Assembly (NCBI RefSeq): GCF_024323335.1
Contig: NC_066581.1
Location: 435,128,238-435,192,237 of the forward strand
DNA from: Lathyrus oleraceus
Lineage: Eukaryota; Streptophyta; Magnoliopsida; Fabales; Fabaceae
DNA: 64,000 nucleotides
Direction of reading: 5' to 3'
Shown: positions 46,098 through 59,070 of the stretch, piece by piece
Position numbering within the stretch: the stretch's first letter is position 1
Layout of the letters: each line of letters begins with the position of its first letter
Made by a program: the position numbers and the translations under genes
Notes under the pieces: model-generated
The model's database searches: none
What the model saw: only the letters and a program-made list of their open reading frames with translations
What the model was told of the DNA's origin: nothing

Positions 46098-46486
46098 TTA
46101 TCAATCGTTAGATTCGAATTGCGCTAAAGTCTATGAATGAAGGTGAATATGATGAGCGTTGGGTCATACGTCCCATACCCAAAGATACTCATAATGGGGG
46201 TAGGAATACTCCAGTCTCACTCCTTCTCCATTACTTAAGGCTCGTATCGTACAACTTGATTCATGATTGATAAGTTGTTGATGTTGTCCTTGCTTTTGTT
46301 GTATTTGCTTTATGAAGATAGACTTGTCAATCGCATGGTTAGAATTGTGCTAAATTCTATGAAAAGAGGTGAATACGATGAGCAATGGGTCATACATCCC
46401 ATACCCAAAGATACTCAGAATGAGGGTAGGAATACTCCAGTCCCATTCCTTCTCTATTGCTTAAGGCTCGTGTCACACTATTCTAA
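46098..46486. repeat. Direct duplication of about 155 bp
   Basis: 46098-46255 and 46328-46486 share, with small changes, AATTG(C/T)GCTAAA, ATGATGAGC or ACGATGAGC, GGGTCATAC and CCCATACCCAAAGATACTCA. It lies inside the reverse Ogre-like LTR. Confidence 0.8.
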
Positions 46487-49400
46487 CTTTGATTTAACAA
46501 GTGTTGAAAATGCCACCTTTGATGTGCTTGAATAAGTTGAAGACGTCACCTTTGATGTGCTTGAATAATCCGCGACTTGGTATGACTGAGGAGGCCTTGA
46601 TTGAAGATCTTGAGTTGAGGCCTTGAGCTCCATAGCTTGGAAGAAAAGTCTTATTAAGTGACCAAGGATCTTTTGGTCATTCAATCTAGACTGGAGGATT
46701 ATACAAGTTCAAAGGATTTAATTAATCAAAATCTCTTTTGATCAATTTAATCAGGGGGTTTTGTTTTAGTTTTGTGGGGAACTAGGTTAGGATCTAATTG
46801 AAGTTAGTACTTATTAGAAACTATCCTAAGGGATCATGCATTAGAAAGTGATTGAATGTTCTAAGTTAGATTAGAAATCCTAAGAGAGCATGTCAAAGTT
46901 GATCAAAATCATGATTAAAATTCTATGTTAAATCCTACAATTATCGGGAAATGATTAAAATTCTAATGTTAGGGGGAGCATGCGAATTTCAACACAAAAT
47001 ATCAAAATAAGCCCATGAGGGGCAAAATGGTCATTTCCTAAAATATGTATAATTTTATTCATGGTCTAAAAGATTTATTTCTAATTAAAACCTAAAAATT
47101 GATTGAGTTCTAAAATCTATGCTAACCTAATGTTTAGGAATTAATTAAATTCTAAAGCCAAGTAAAGCCTAATTTTAATCTAATTAAAATTCCTAAGTAA
47201 CTTCTAATGAAAGAACTAATTAATTCTAATGGAACTAATCCAATATTGTGCTAACCAAATTCTACAATCAAGATTTAATGTCCCGTGGTCAAAATTAATC
47301 TAATTAGTCTAAGGTTATCCTCAAAAGTCAATTAAGAAAACAAAAGAAAAAGGTAATTAAAAATAGGGTATGAATTGAAACTGGGAGTGTAATTAGAATT
47401 GGATTCATGGGCTTCAGCCTGAGCCCAAGGTTGTTTTTGGCGTAAGGAGTAAAGTTCCAAAAAATGGCATAAGGAACAAAAATGAGCATGGGCCGCGACT
47501 GGGCCCAATGCCAATTCCTTCTTTCTCATAGGCACCGGGGGTGTAGTAGTGAAAGGTAGGTGAATCAGTGAAAACACCAATGGGCCTGATGAAGCCCGTT
47601 TTCAATTCTTTTTTTAAAAAGAACAAGGGGGTGTATTAAGAACGTTTGGGGTGTGGACATCAATTTATCATGGGCCCTAACACTTAGGCCCAACCTCTTT
47701 CTTCTGTTGACTTGTTTGGGTCAACAGATTCAAAATGAATTTCCAAATGCGCGCTAATCTCTCCCTTGGCCTCGCCGTTCGTTCGCCTGGAAACACCGCG
47801 CTAACGTCTGTCCCCGGCGCCAGTAATGGCCTAACCCTAAGATATTACCACCAATGGACACCCTAAGATGAGATAAACACGAATATGGGGATAGGATTGG
47901 GAGACGGTCTTTGTGGTGGTCGAATCGAACAGATAAAGGGAAGAACCCTAGCTATCTACCGGTTTAATTAAATGGCTTATGGTGTGAATCAAACCTTAGT
48001 ACCATGGGGCTTCTACTCCCTTACATGGATGCTACACCTTGGCGTACTCAGAGCAAGAAAAAGACACGAAATGGAAAATGACATACCGGAGAAGATGATC
48101 AGAGAATTCGCCGGTAAGTTCCCTGAATTTAATTCCTTCGTCTTCTTCTTCTTTCATCTTTTTCTCCTTTCTCTGGCTCAGAATAATGGAAGTGATGAAC
48201 GGTGTGGCTTAGCTCAAGCAAAGTTGGAGCTTCAATGTGAAGCTTCAAATGCTTTTGGAAGAGAATAGAGCTCTGGTGAGGGTGAGGGAATAGATTGCAG
48301 AGAGATTCAATTCGTGCAAATGGCCAAGGGTTCTCAAATGATGATGATGAATGTGATTAAATAGGCATTAAGTTTGGATTGAGATAGGTTTGGGATTAGG
48401 TATGGAATTAGTTGGGGAAGGCTTGGAGTTAGTTAATGTTGACTCATTGAGTTAGTAGTTAACTCAATTAGTTATGTTTGACTCAGTTAGTTAGGAGTTG
48501 TTAATGACTTGAATTTGTTTTCCTCTTACTAGTCATCACAGGTTGGTTTAAGTGGAGTTAAACTTAATATGATTGATGACCTGCTGAGCAGGTTTTTTCT
48601 CTCAGTGATTAATGAGTTGGTTTATGCAGGGTTGTATTGAACTGCCATTACCTGGAATTAGGTTGGTCACCTGCTAAAACTGTTGCAGGTGGCATTTTAG
48701 TATGTGACACTGGTTAGAACTTAAGTGGAATCAAGTTTGAATATTGAGTGATGACCTGCTAAACAGGTTCACTTCAAGTCACCAATTGAACTTGTTAGTT
48801 ATCTTAGGGTTAGTGTTGTTATGCCTTGCTGTAAGTAATGATGCTTAGCCTCTTCTGCAATTAGGTTCCATGCTTTACTGTGAATAATTTTAGTTTTATC
48901 ATTTTCATGCTTGGTTTTAATATGCCCCAGCCTTGTCTGATTTGTTGATTGGCTTGTATTGTGATGTGTTCCACTGCAGGTTTGTTGTATTGCTTCAGCA
49001 TAGATGTTCAAATGGTGGTGCAGGTTACCAGTTTTGGTTGATGCCTGATGCTTGATAATTCCAGCTTGGCATTCAGATGGAAGCAAAACAGGGCAAGCTG
49101 GTTGATTGATCAAGATGGATTGCTTCCTTTATGCTACAGAGTTGTTGAACTGGAGATGGTGAGTTGAATTGTTATTCTCCTATTAATTTTGTGTTAATTG
49201 CTCGGTTGTCTTTGATTGTTATAGATTTTTTGGGATGTTGCAACATTAGGTTGTTGCAGGATTGACTTGCAGCATTGTGTAGTGCGTTTCCAACTTGCCT
49301 ACTGCAGATTTGTTGTGCTTTGTTTGATGTTTGCCTTAGTATAGCTTGTCAGCCTTGTATTCATGTCTGACAATGTCAATCTGGATGCAGAGTTTATGTG

Positions 49401-50472
49401 GTATACAGAATGGTTTGTAGAACATGGTAGGTTAGCTCATGATATGTTTGGTATTGTAGGTCCATGACTAGTGTGTATGGCTTGCTGCATTTGTGACTTG
49501 GTCTGAGTGTTTCATGCAAGTCCTGCAGGTACATGTTTGATTTGTTTTGGTTGTCATGCAATCATGTTTATGTTAATGTTGTCGAGTTTTGTATGCTGCA
49601 GGTGGGATGCTAGGCAGGTATGGCCCATGGCAAGCATGCATTGGCTCATGGTGCAACAGAATTGTGGCTTGGCACATGGAATATTCTGCTCGCAGGTTTT
49701 GGTCAGTTTGGTATTGCTACAAGATTGCAGGTATTTATTCATGTTTCATTGCACCTATGACATGGTTCTGCATGTGTGTTTGGTTATTGTTCAGGACTGA
49801 GTTTGAAGCAGGTAAGGCTCATGAGTTGCAATGGTTATTGTATGATTCAGGTGATGCTGCAAAAATATGGTTGTTCTGCAGAATTGTAGGTCTACACTTG
49901 ATCTCATGTTTGCTGCAAGTTTGATTGGTAATGGCTCATGTTTTAATTTCATTGCAGGTTCTGCTCATGGATTATTTGGTACATGGTTTGTTTCTGATTT
50001 TGGGTTGGCATTGTAGCAGGTATGAATATGATTGTGCACTGCTACTCATGCTTTCATGTTATTGATGTTATTGTTATGTTGATTCCAGGTTAAGTCCTAT
50101 TTGGATAAGGTATACAATGCTCTAAATTCTATAGAATTGTGGCCATGTAAGTATGTTGAACAACTAGATGCATGAACCTTATTTGGCCTACTTGGTATGA
50201 GTTATTTAACCTCTTGGATTGTCTATAGATCATGATGTCCTTGTCTCTTTGAATTGATTTATGGATGCAATGGAAACATGTTAACAGGGCTAGCTCATGC
50301 TTGACATATGACCACAAGATGGCATGAAACCACACGAAGATCAAGGTGGTGATTTAAGGACATTATCATAACTTGCTTGCAAATGAAGTTACGAGTGACA
50401 ATGGAGGCATGAAAAGTTCACATAGAAACTAGGGTTGGACACTTAGTGGTTTAGGGTGAAAAAGAATTTGGG

Positions 50473-50551
50473 TTGACTTTGGTCAAAGTTGACCAAAAAG
50501 TCAACTATTGACCAAAAAGTCAACTATTGACCAAAGTCAACATTTGGTCAA
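50473..50551 (-). promoter_or_regulatory. Cluster of TTGAC (W-box-like) sites
   Basis: Nine TTGAC or GTCAA cores lie within about 80 bp, partly as a 21-bp tandem unit containing TTGACCAAAAAGTCAAC. TTGAC(C/T) is the core site of WRKY factors. The position is near what would be the U3 start of the reverse LTR. Confidence 0.5.
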
Positions 50552-50744
50552 AGTTTATTTTTTTGCATTTTTGTGTGTAATGAACAATTGTATGATTAAA
50601 AAAATGAATGTGATTGATATTTTGGATGAAATGGATTTTGTATGGAATTGAATCTTGAATATAATGGATTAAAATTGGTTAGGAAGTGGTCTTGAATGAA
50701 TGTGACTTAATCTTGAATAGTCATGATTGAAATGAACTAAGCAT

Positions 50745-51505
50745 ATTTCTAAGAGTGGAAGGATGAAGAGAAATAACTATAACGTAAACAGAATATTAAT
50801 AAAGATATTTAATAAAGGGATATCAGTATGTAACGCATCAAACTTCGGGGATTCGATATATAGTTGGTGAAATATTAAAGATCAAAATATTCTTCAGTAG
50901 AAATTGTTTATAAAAATGACTTTGTCTCACACTCTCGTTTTTATTGACTCTGACCATACTCTTAAACCAGAATGCTTGGCTCTCACGGTCTCATTATGAA
51001 TATAAAAGTAATTTTTGAATATGAATAAAGTCTAATTAATCCTAAAGTGATCTCGCTGTGTTTAGGATTAATGCATAGTTTCAGCTATCTGGTTAAAATC
51101 TCAAACTCCCGTTCTTATTGACCGTAACCTTTGTTTGCTTTATACTCTCATACAATTATTTTTTTGAATAAAACAAGAAACTAAAACCGGAAAATAATAT
51201 TTTATAAAAGCCAACACCAATTATTTATGAATCTCGTCGTTTTGACGGTCTTTACATACTAAATACCTAGGGGTTTAGCCGGACATGGATCCGGTAACAA
51301 ACATGATATTCAGATAATTAAGCATACAATAAGGTATAAGTAATTAAAATGGAAATTAAAGTAAAACCTGGAATATAAATCGAGAACTTGGAATGAATCT
51401 TGATTCTTCAAATTAAACAATGCCAACAATATTTGGCAATCGAGTACACCATTACAATCAAATTCAGATGCTTAAACAATAATTTCAATAGTCCCCGATT
51501 TGGCA
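50745..51505 (-). repeat. LTR fragment, 3' end of region D
   Basis: Matches 59195-59955 of the full LTR at roughly 90-95 percent by eye (CATAACGTAAACAG-type and CTAGGGGTTTAGCCGGACAT segments). The first 0.6 kb of the LTR (minus-strand sense), the polypurine tract, ORF2 and the end of ORF1 are deleted on one side; the last part is missing on the other. Confidence 0.8.
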
Positions 51506-52328
51506 AGATTTGGTTTCTAATGATACTAGTGTTGAAACATAATTGAATATTCATTGGTCGTATCCCATCTAAAGGGTTGAGCCTGATAAGTGGATGTCTC
51601 AGTCCAATGGCATTTGCGATCATGGTCACTAAGTCCTCTACTAAGATTGGTCCATGGCTTTCATGGGCTATACGGTCCAAATTAGTTATCAGAAATGTAG
51701 CGGTGTTAAGAGGACGGGCCTGTGATACACAATACATTATAAAGAGCTCGTCTTTGGACACGGAATTTATGTTCTGTTCCTTTCCAAATAGGGTGTAAGC
51801 TAGGATCTTATGGAAGTAATGAATGGCAGGGTTGTGGATGTTCTCAGAATACATGAGATCCGACTCGGGATGGTTGTCTCTTGTGATGTTACCCCAAAAT
51901 TAATCTAATTCAAGGTCTACAAACCTGTCTTCCTGGGTAATGGTAAAGGTATCAGGGCCATTAGGGCATCCTAGGAGTTTAGCTATTTCTCTATGAGTGT
52001 AGTGATACTCAATATCGAACAACCTAAAGGTGATGAGGCCTTTGTTAAATCCCATACCGTGGTTTGGCAATTAAACTAGGGAGCTTAGAAACTCTAAAGT
52101 TAACCTACGGTAGGAACTAAATTTTCTTTTGATAGCAAAGGTGTCCCAGCCTATTTGGTTAATTAGGAACATAACATTGTCTCTTATACCTAACTTGGTC
52201 ATAATACGTCCTTCTGGATATATGGTTAGTGTCATTTCTCTCTGAGCTAGAGCCTCAAAACGTCTTCTTTGACCTCTGCCTCTGAAGACTATATCCATGT
52301 AATCTACTTGTTGCATTGTCATGGTCAA
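51506..52328 (-). pseudogene. Post-pol gene ORF1 of element D, truncated
   Basis: ATG at 52328 (MTMTMQQVDYMDIVFRGRG). Motifs match ORF1 of C: REMTLTIYPEG, FLINQIGWDTF, SYRRLTLEFLSSLV, FRLFDIEYHYT, IHNPAIHYFHKIL, SKDELFIMYCVSQ, VEDLVTMIANAIGLRHP. In-frame stops at 52071-52073 and 51900-51902. Near 51506 the protein runs into LTR sequence, so the C-terminal half is lost. Role unknown. Confidence 0.8.
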
Positions 52329-52492
52329 TAGCTAGATAAATTTAAGTAGATAATAGCATTAAGTTAGTAATGGTCAATAATAAAGAAAGATACCGATTTA
52401 CTTTATGAAAAATAAGAAAGAAAGAAAATGAAAAATAAGCAATAGTAATAAATAGAAATTTAGATAATTGAATTAATAGTTAAAAATAGAGT

Positions 52493-52540
52493 GTGGGTTG
52501 TCTCCCACCAAGCGCTTTGTTTATTGTCGTAAGCTCGACA
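52493..52540 (-). other. Conserved double hairpin just after pol (element D)
   Basis: On the minus strand, TGTCG/CGACA (52540-52525) and GTGGG/CCCAC (52508-52493) are separated by a linker containing AAACAAAGCGCTT. It begins 16 nt after the pol stop. It matches 20464-20511 of element C. Confidence 0.75.
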
Positions 52541-52555
52541 GAAATAGGATAGATG

Positions 52556-53775
52556 TTAATCTGGTGAATGAGCGGGCAGCTCTGTAAGCTTTAGATTCAC
52601 GATGAAATCATTGTTGTCAATGTTATGGTAATGTTTCAAGCGCTGCCCATTTACTGTAAATGGTTCGCTCACTTTTCCCTTTATCTCTATTGCTCCATTT
52701 GGAAAGACGTTGGTAATTTCGAAGGGACTGGACCATCTAGAACGAAGTTTTCCTGGAAAGAGTCTAAGGCAAGAGTTAAATAGAAGTACTTTGTCACCTT
52801 CCTTAAACTCTTTCCTCGATGCGATTGTCATGCCATTTCTTTATAGATCCGGGAATTCTCATACGCATCTAATCTAAGTTCTTCTAGTTCATGGATATCT
52901 AATATTCTTTTTTCGCCTGCGGCAGTATAATTAAGATTAAGGGTCTTAATGGCCCAATATGCTTTATGTTCTAATTCTATCGGAAGATGACACGATTTTC
53001 CATAAACTAGCTTAAAAGGTGTGGCTCATATTGGAGTCTTATAAGTTGTCCTATATGCCCACAAGGCTTCGTGTAATTTTGAGGACCAATCATTCCTAGA
53101 GGTGGAAACCGTCTTTTCTAAGATTTGTTTGATTTCTCTGTTCGAGACCTCTACTTGTCAACTCATTTGTGGGTGATAGGGTGTTGCTACGCGGTGCCAG
53201 ACTCCATATTTCAGTAATAGCTTTTCAAAAATCTTTGAAATAAAATGGGAGCCACGATCACTGATGACAAGTCTCGACACACCGAATCTAGGGAAGATTA
53301 TGCTCTTAAAGAGTCTAATTACCACTCGTGTGTTATTTGTTGGAGAGGTTATAACCTCGATCTATTTTGATACGTAATCGACCGCAATTAGGATGTACTT
53401 GTTACCAAAAGAAGATGGGAATGGTCCCATATAATCAATTCCCTAAACATCGAAGTCTTCTACTTCCAAAATTCCTTTAAGTGGGATTTTGTCGCGTCTA
53501 GATATGTTACCAGTGCGTTGACACCGGTCGCAATTGATGATTGCGATGTGGACATCTTTCCACATAATGGACCAAAAGAGGTCGGCTTGCAAGATCTTAG
53601 CGCAAGTCTTCGAGGTGCTTTCATGTCCTCCATAGGGAGCAGAATGACAGTGGGAGATTATGTTTTCTACCTCAACTTTAGGGACACATCGATGGAAGAT
53701 GTCGTCGGCGTCTCTCTTGAAAAGCAGAGGCTCATCCCAATAGTAATGTTTAATATCATGGAAGAATTATTTCTT
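52556..53775 (-). pseudogene. Integrase of element D
   Basis: Broken into short frames but clear on the minus strand: [72 protein letters not shown], and a C-terminal part ([51 protein letters not shown]) ending at 52556. The Glu of the DDE triad is visible in VEVSNRE. Several stops and frameshifts. Confidence 0.8.
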
Positions 53776-55250
53776 TTATTGGTAAGTCAAGTCTGGTGGA
53801 AGCACCCCAGCTGCTAAGTAGTTGATGAAGTCAGCATACCATGGCAGTGTGGTTTTAGTGTAAATTTCTTCCACTACCTCGTTTGTTTCGGTATCCTTAT
53901 AGGTTAATGCACATTTAGCTGTATTGCTTTTCAGTTGGGCTATGAGTCGTTCGTAAGGGAAATCATCGTTTATAGGCACTCGTTCAGGTTCAATACCTTC
54001 CATTTTTGACAAGTGATCGGCCACGACATTTTCAGTGCCCCTCTTATCCTTGATTTCTAGGTCAAACTCTTGTAGTAGTAAGATCCACCTTAAGAGTCTT
54101 GGTTTGGCGTCCTTTTTATTTAACAGGTACCTAATTACAGCATGGTCAGTATAGATAATTATCTTTGCTCCTACTAGGTAGGAACAGAATTTATCCGGAG
54201 CGAACACTACGGCAAAAAGTTCCTTTTCTATAGTGGCGTAGTTCATCTGTGAAGGGTCTAGGGTTCTACTTGCGTAGTATATTGCATGAAGTTTCTTATC
54301 CCTTCTTTGTCCTAAGATTATGCCTACAACATAGTCACTAGCGTCACACATGATTTCAAAAGGTAATCACCAATCGGGCGGTTGCATGATAGGTGCGATG
54401 ATAAGAGTTGTTTTCAGTTGTTCAAACGCTGATAGGCATTTGTCATCAAAGATGAATTCGGCGTCTTTCATCAATAAGCCAATCAGTGGTTTGGTTATTT
54501 TTGAGAAATCTTTAATGAATCGCCGGTAGAAACCGGCGTGTCCTAAGAAGCTTAGTATTTCTCTTATGGTTTTCGGAGGTTGAAGGTTTTCTATAACTTC
54601 TATTTTAGCCTTGTCAACTTCAATCCCCTTATCGAACACTATGTGTCAAAGTACGATCCTTTGTCGGACCATGAAATAGAATTTTTCCCAGTTTAACACG
54701 AGGTTCACTTTTACGCATCTTTTAAGTACCATTTCAAGATTCGATAAACATCCTTCAAAGCTATGCCCACAAACAGAGAAATCGTCCATAAAGACTTTCA
54801 TGATGTCATCTAGAAAATCAGCGAAAATTGTCATCATGCATCTTTGGAATGTTGCGGGAGCGTTACACAGTCCGAACGACATTCGTCGATAGGCGGATGT
54901 ACCATAGGGACATGTGAAGGTCGTTTTCTCTTGGTCGTCAGGATGAATAGGAATTTGGAAAATTCCCGAATAACCGTCTAAATAGAAGAAGTGAGAATGT
55001 TTAGTCAATCGTTCAAGCATTTGATCGATAAACGGTAAAGGAAAATGATCCTTCCGAGTGGCTTTGCTTAATTTTCTATAATCAACGCACATTCTACTTC
55101 CAGTAACCACTCTTTATGCTATAGATTTGCCTTTTTCATTATTAACAACTATGACGCCTCCCTTATTTGGTACGACATGTACTGGACTGACCCATTGACT
55201 ATCAGATATTGGGTAGATAATCCCTGCTTCTAACAGTTTTTGCACTTATT
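53776..55250 (-). pseudogene. Reverse transcriptase and RNase H of element D
   Basis: RT: MCVDYRKLSKATRKDHFPLP, LDGYSGIFQIPIHPDDQEKT, MSFGLCNAPATFQRCM, catalytic FMDDFSV near 54785, then after a break GIEVDKAKIEVIENLQPPKT and FLGHAGFYRRFIKDFSKITK. RNase [41 protein letters not shown]. Breaks near 55110, 54640 and 54360. It is more diverged from element C than the two C copies are from each other. Confidence 0.88.
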
Positions 55251-55496
55251 TCTTTACTACATCACTCAAAATGGGATTTATCCTTCTTTAATGTTCTCTA
55301 GAGGTCTTACTGTCTTCCTCTAGCATTATGCGATGCATGCATATGGAAGGGGTTATTCCTTTTAGATCTGAGATGTTGTAGCCTAAAGTCGTTGGATATT
55401 TTCTTAAAACGTGTAGAAGCTTTTTGATCTCTATCTTCCCTAAGTCGGCATTGACTATTACAGGTTGCTCGAGTTCAGTGTCTAGGAATTCGTACC

Positions 55497-56411
55497 TTAG
55501 TTTTTTGGTAGCGTTTTAAGTTCTAGGGTTGGTTTCTTTGGGCAAGGCATATGATTGGGCATTAGTGCTAGGCATTCGCTTAGGATGTCATCTTGGTATT
55601 CCTTACTCCAATTTTCATCTTCAAAAGTAGGAGGCCTTGGAATTTTCAGTATTTCGGAGTACGATGTTTGTTCATTCTCCATTTCTCTTATACATTCGTC
55701 GATGACATCCGCTAGACAATATGTATCATATATAATAGCTCCGGCAGTGGCTAGGAGTGGTCTTCCTAATATGATAGGGATGTTGGAATCCTCTTTTATA
55801 TCCATGATTATGAAGTTAGTAGGAATATAGAATTGACATATGCGTACCGGAACATTTTCTAACATACCTACGGGAAATTTAACAGAATGATCTGCAAGTT
55901 GTACGGACATCCTAGTAGGTCTTAGTTCTCCCATTTTAAGCCTTTTGCATATGGACAAGGGCATTAAGCTAATACTGGCTCCTAAGTCGTATAGTGCTTT
56001 GTCTATGACAAACTTTCTGATTACACGGGGTATGGAGAAACTCCTTGGGTCTTTCAGCTTATGAGGCATATTGTTTTGTATTATGGTGCTACACTCAGCA
56101 GTAAGTGTAACGGTTTCGTTATCCTCTATCTTCTTCTTGTTAGATAAGATTTCCATGAGAAACTTAGCATATGAGGGCATTTGAGTGATAGCTTCTGTAA
56201 AGGGTATCGTGATATTAAATTGTTTTAGAAGCTCTACAAAAAAAATTAATTGCCCTACACTTTTAGATTTAACGAGTCTTTGAGGATAAGGGAATGGAGG
56301 TTTATATGGTGGTGGAGGCACATAAGGTTCTTCTTTCTCTACGGCCTCTTCGCTTTTATCTTCCTCTAGTTCGTCTTCTTTCTCAGTTACCTTACCAGGG
56401 TCTTGGTGCAT
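55497..56411 (-). pseudogene. gag end and protease of element D
   Basis: The Glu/Lys-rich and Pro-rich segment (EEPYVPPPPYKPPFPYPQRL) precedes KFVIDKALYDLGASISLMP (active Asp), SVQLADHSVKFPVGMLENVP and IPIILGRPLLATAGAII. Right after this an internal deletion removes about 40 residues present in C, joining to DTYCLADVIDECI. The frame ends at 55497. Confidence 0.85.
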
Positions 56412-56549
56412 GGCTGGGTTTTGAATCCTAGGGTCGGTTGGTCCGTCTAGTTCTGTCCCACTTCGTAGTATAATAGCATTTGCATGACCTTTCGGGTTTG
56501 GTTGCGGTTGTCCAGAAAATGTGCCTGCAGGAGCAGCAGTAGGTGCTTA

Positions 56550-57929
56550 TTATTGAGCCACTTGCGAAATTTGTGTTTCCAACATTTTTTTATGGGTGGC
56601 TAAAGCGTCTACCTTGTTTGCTAACTGCTTGATTTGCTCACTAGTGTGTATGTATTGATTTAGGAAATCCTTATTTATTTGGGCTTGGGTAGCTATGAAT
56701 TTTTCCATCATTATTTCTAGGTTTGACTTCCTAGGAGCATTTTGAGTATTTATGGCAGCTTTATGATATCCTGGTGGTACAGCAGATGCTTGGTTAGGTG
56801 CATACAATGCATTATTGTTTTAGTACGAAAAGTTAGGATGGTTCTTCCAACCTAGGTTATAGGTGTTTGAGTAAGGGTTTCCTTGAGCATAGTTCACCTG
56901 GTCTGTGGAGACTCCTGTCCAAAGTTGACATTCAGGGGTAGCATGCCCAGGAACTCCGCATATCTCGCAGTTTGGTGTTACGGCAGCCACGGTGGTTGCG
57001 GGTGTTATGCTTAAGTTGTCTATCTTTGGAGTAAGAGGGTATACCTTAGCATTGACATGGTCAAGACTACTTACTTTGTACATACCTCCGTTCGTTGAAG
57101 GTTTCTCTACGGAGGTTCTTTCTCTTCCCCACTGGTAAAGATTCTGGGTCATACTTTCAATAAGTTGATAGGCCTCATTGTAGGGTTTATCCATCAGTGT
57201 GCCACCTGTGGCGGCGTCTATTGTCAATCTTGTGTTGTACAAGAGACCGTTGTAAAAGGTAGGGATAATCAACCACTCTTCTAGACTGTGATGTGGACAA
57301 AGCCTCATCATGTCATTGTATCTCTCCCAAGCTTCAAAAAGTGATTCGTTATCTTTTTGTTTAAACCCATTTATTTAGGATCTTAGCATTGTCGTCTTAC
57401 TAGGTGGGAAATATCGTGCTAAGAAAACTTTCTTCAACTCGTTCCACGTAGTGACAGAGTTGGATGGTAGAGACTAGAGCTAAGCTCTAGTTGTATCTCT
57501 TAGTGAGAAAGGAAAAAGACGTAGTCTTATAGCTTCAGGGCTGACACCATTTGCTTTCACTGTGTTTGCGTATTGCAAAAACACTAACAATTGTAGGTTC
57601 GGGTCCTCCGTGGGACTACCTTGCTGTACGGTTGATAATAACGAAGGTTTTAGCTCGAAATTATTGGCCTCGATGGCAGGGGCAGCGATGCTGTTATGTG
57701 GTTCATCCTGCGAAGGGATGGCATAATACTTAAGAGGAAGGTTCTGCGGTCCTTCGGCCATCTCTTGTTGTATAACTGGTTCAGGAATAAGGATATTATG
57801 ATCAGGAAGATTTAGCTTGATACGATGTTCTCGTATCAGGTCTTGTATCTAGAGTTCTAATCTTAGATAACGGTCAAGTTCGTCGAACGGTAGCTTTAAT
57901 TTCTCGCCTTGAGAGCGAGTACTTGGCAT
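56550..57929 (-). pseudogene. gag: gag of element D
   Basis: Start MPSTRSQGEKLKLPFDELDR at 57929, with an in-frame TAG at 57849-57851. Continues through MAEGPQNLPLKYYAIPSQDE, EAIRLRLFPFSLRD, LPSNSVTTWNELKKVFLA (in frame here, unlike element C), CPHHSLEEW, TFYNGLLYNTRLTIDA. Zinc knuckle CEICGVPGHATPEC near 56920-56965. More stops at about 57474-57481 and 57378. Tail QQ/AP-poor compared with C. Confidence 0.85.
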
Positions 57930-58015
57930 ACACTCGACAAATTAGAAAGGGAAATAGAATCATTTGCCTTTGTCTATATTGGGCAACACTGGAGTTATGA
58001 TATCGACTAAATTAG

Positions 58016-58033
58016 TCCCCGACAACGGCGCCA
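58016..58033 (-). other. Primer binding site of element D
   Basis: The minus strand reads TGGCGCCGTTGTCGGGGA, one base different from the Asp-type site of element C. It lies six bases inside the LTR end at 58040. Confidence 0.82.
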
Positions 58034-58056
58034 AAAACTTGATCACGACTTAGTAT

Positions 58057-59070
58057 TGTAAGAACAAAAATTGTTCTACAACAGATTCCATGATTTTGAT
58101 GATAACAAAGGATGAAACCAAAAATGGCACCCTAACAAAAAGTTTCTAAGTGTGCAGGGTTCTAAGGAAAGAAGGAAGAGATCTGATGACGTCATCAGAT
58201 ACAGAATCATATCAGATACAAATTATCAGAAGATCAGAAGCATCTGAAGTAGAAACATGCTCAAGAAGTTCTAACTCTGAGCAAAACAGCAGAATATCAG
58301 AAGCATCTGAAGAAGAAGTGCACTCTAGAAGTTCTGACTCTGAACAACGGTATATCGTTCCAGAAGCTCTCAGCATCATCTGAAGACATCATCAGAAGCT
58401 CCGAATCAACACAAGAAGATTCCAAGATTCACAGAGTCACGCAGACTTTGATAATGGATTTCCTAATACAGAAAGAGTAACGTTAACTTCAAATTCAAAT
58501 GGAAAGGAACTATATTTGGAAAGAAGTTATTCGAGGAGACAAAGTTGTTTTGGCAAAAAACAACAGAAGTTATGGCATTAATTCCTATTCAAGACAAATT
58601 ATCTGCCATCAATTTCAACGGTTCTTCACTCCTATATAAAGGACAGCAATCAACATTGAGAGGCGCAAGCATACACTGAAACATTCTCTCTCTCTCTCTC
58701 TCAATATTTCACAAAGCTTTTGCTTAGAACGTGAAACACTTTTGTTCTTACTATTGTAATATTTGCTTATCTTAGAAGCACTCTAGATTACATAGTCTTT
58801 TATCTATTGTTTTATTTCCTCAAGTGACTCTGCGCAGTCTGTATACTTGAGAGGACTAAGAGATCCTTCTCTTAGACGTTGGTTGTAAACAATCTTTCAA
58901 GATTAGTGGATTAAGTCCTTGTTGAAGGCGAAATCACCTTGGCCGGGTGGACTGGAGTAGCTTTGTGTTATAAGCGAACCAGTATAAATTCCTTGTGTGG
59001 TCTTTATTTTGAAAAAGCGCTTATTTTCCAAAACAATTCAAACCCCCCTTTCTTGTTTTTCTCACCTTCA
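58057..59070 (+). mobile_element. Solo LTR with 5-bp target duplication
   Basis: Begins TGTAAGAACAAAAATTG and ends TTTCTCACCTTCA. AGTAT flanks both sides (58052-58056 and 59071-59075), so both ends are exact. TATATAAA lies near 58633, followed by a CT microsatellite at 58687. An imperfect duplication of an ATCAGAAGCATCTGAAG segment occurs at 58224 and 58298. Copia-type (SIRE/Maximus-like) is my guess from overall wording only. Confidence 0.88.

Larger units (their letters stand above)
44183..50744 (-). repeat. Long Ogre-like LTR on the reverse strand
   Basis: Read on the minus strand, the end near 44183-44360 shows GGTGCTAATACCTTCCCC, CATAACCGAC and GATGGCGACTCTG, matching the U5 end of the element B LTR and other Tat LTRs. 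Three paired-hairpin modules follow (44497, 45340, 45891). The middle (46500-50400) is gene-free; 48500-50050 has many TGCAGGT and CCTGC..GCAGG segments. Both ends are unclear and no target duplication is visible. It may be a full LTR of about 6.5 kb or two pieces. Confidence 0.6.

Noticed and set aside
47700..48270. GC-richer patch with a short open frame that might be a host exon
   Set aside because: Similar GC-rich words (CCGGAGAAGATGA) occur in the Ogre LTR near 38257; it fits the LTR better than a host gene.
49507..49924. Cys/Trp-rich open frames of about 100 residues
   Set aside because: Overlapping frames in an LTR-like region with no homology I recognise, no start context and no conserved motif.
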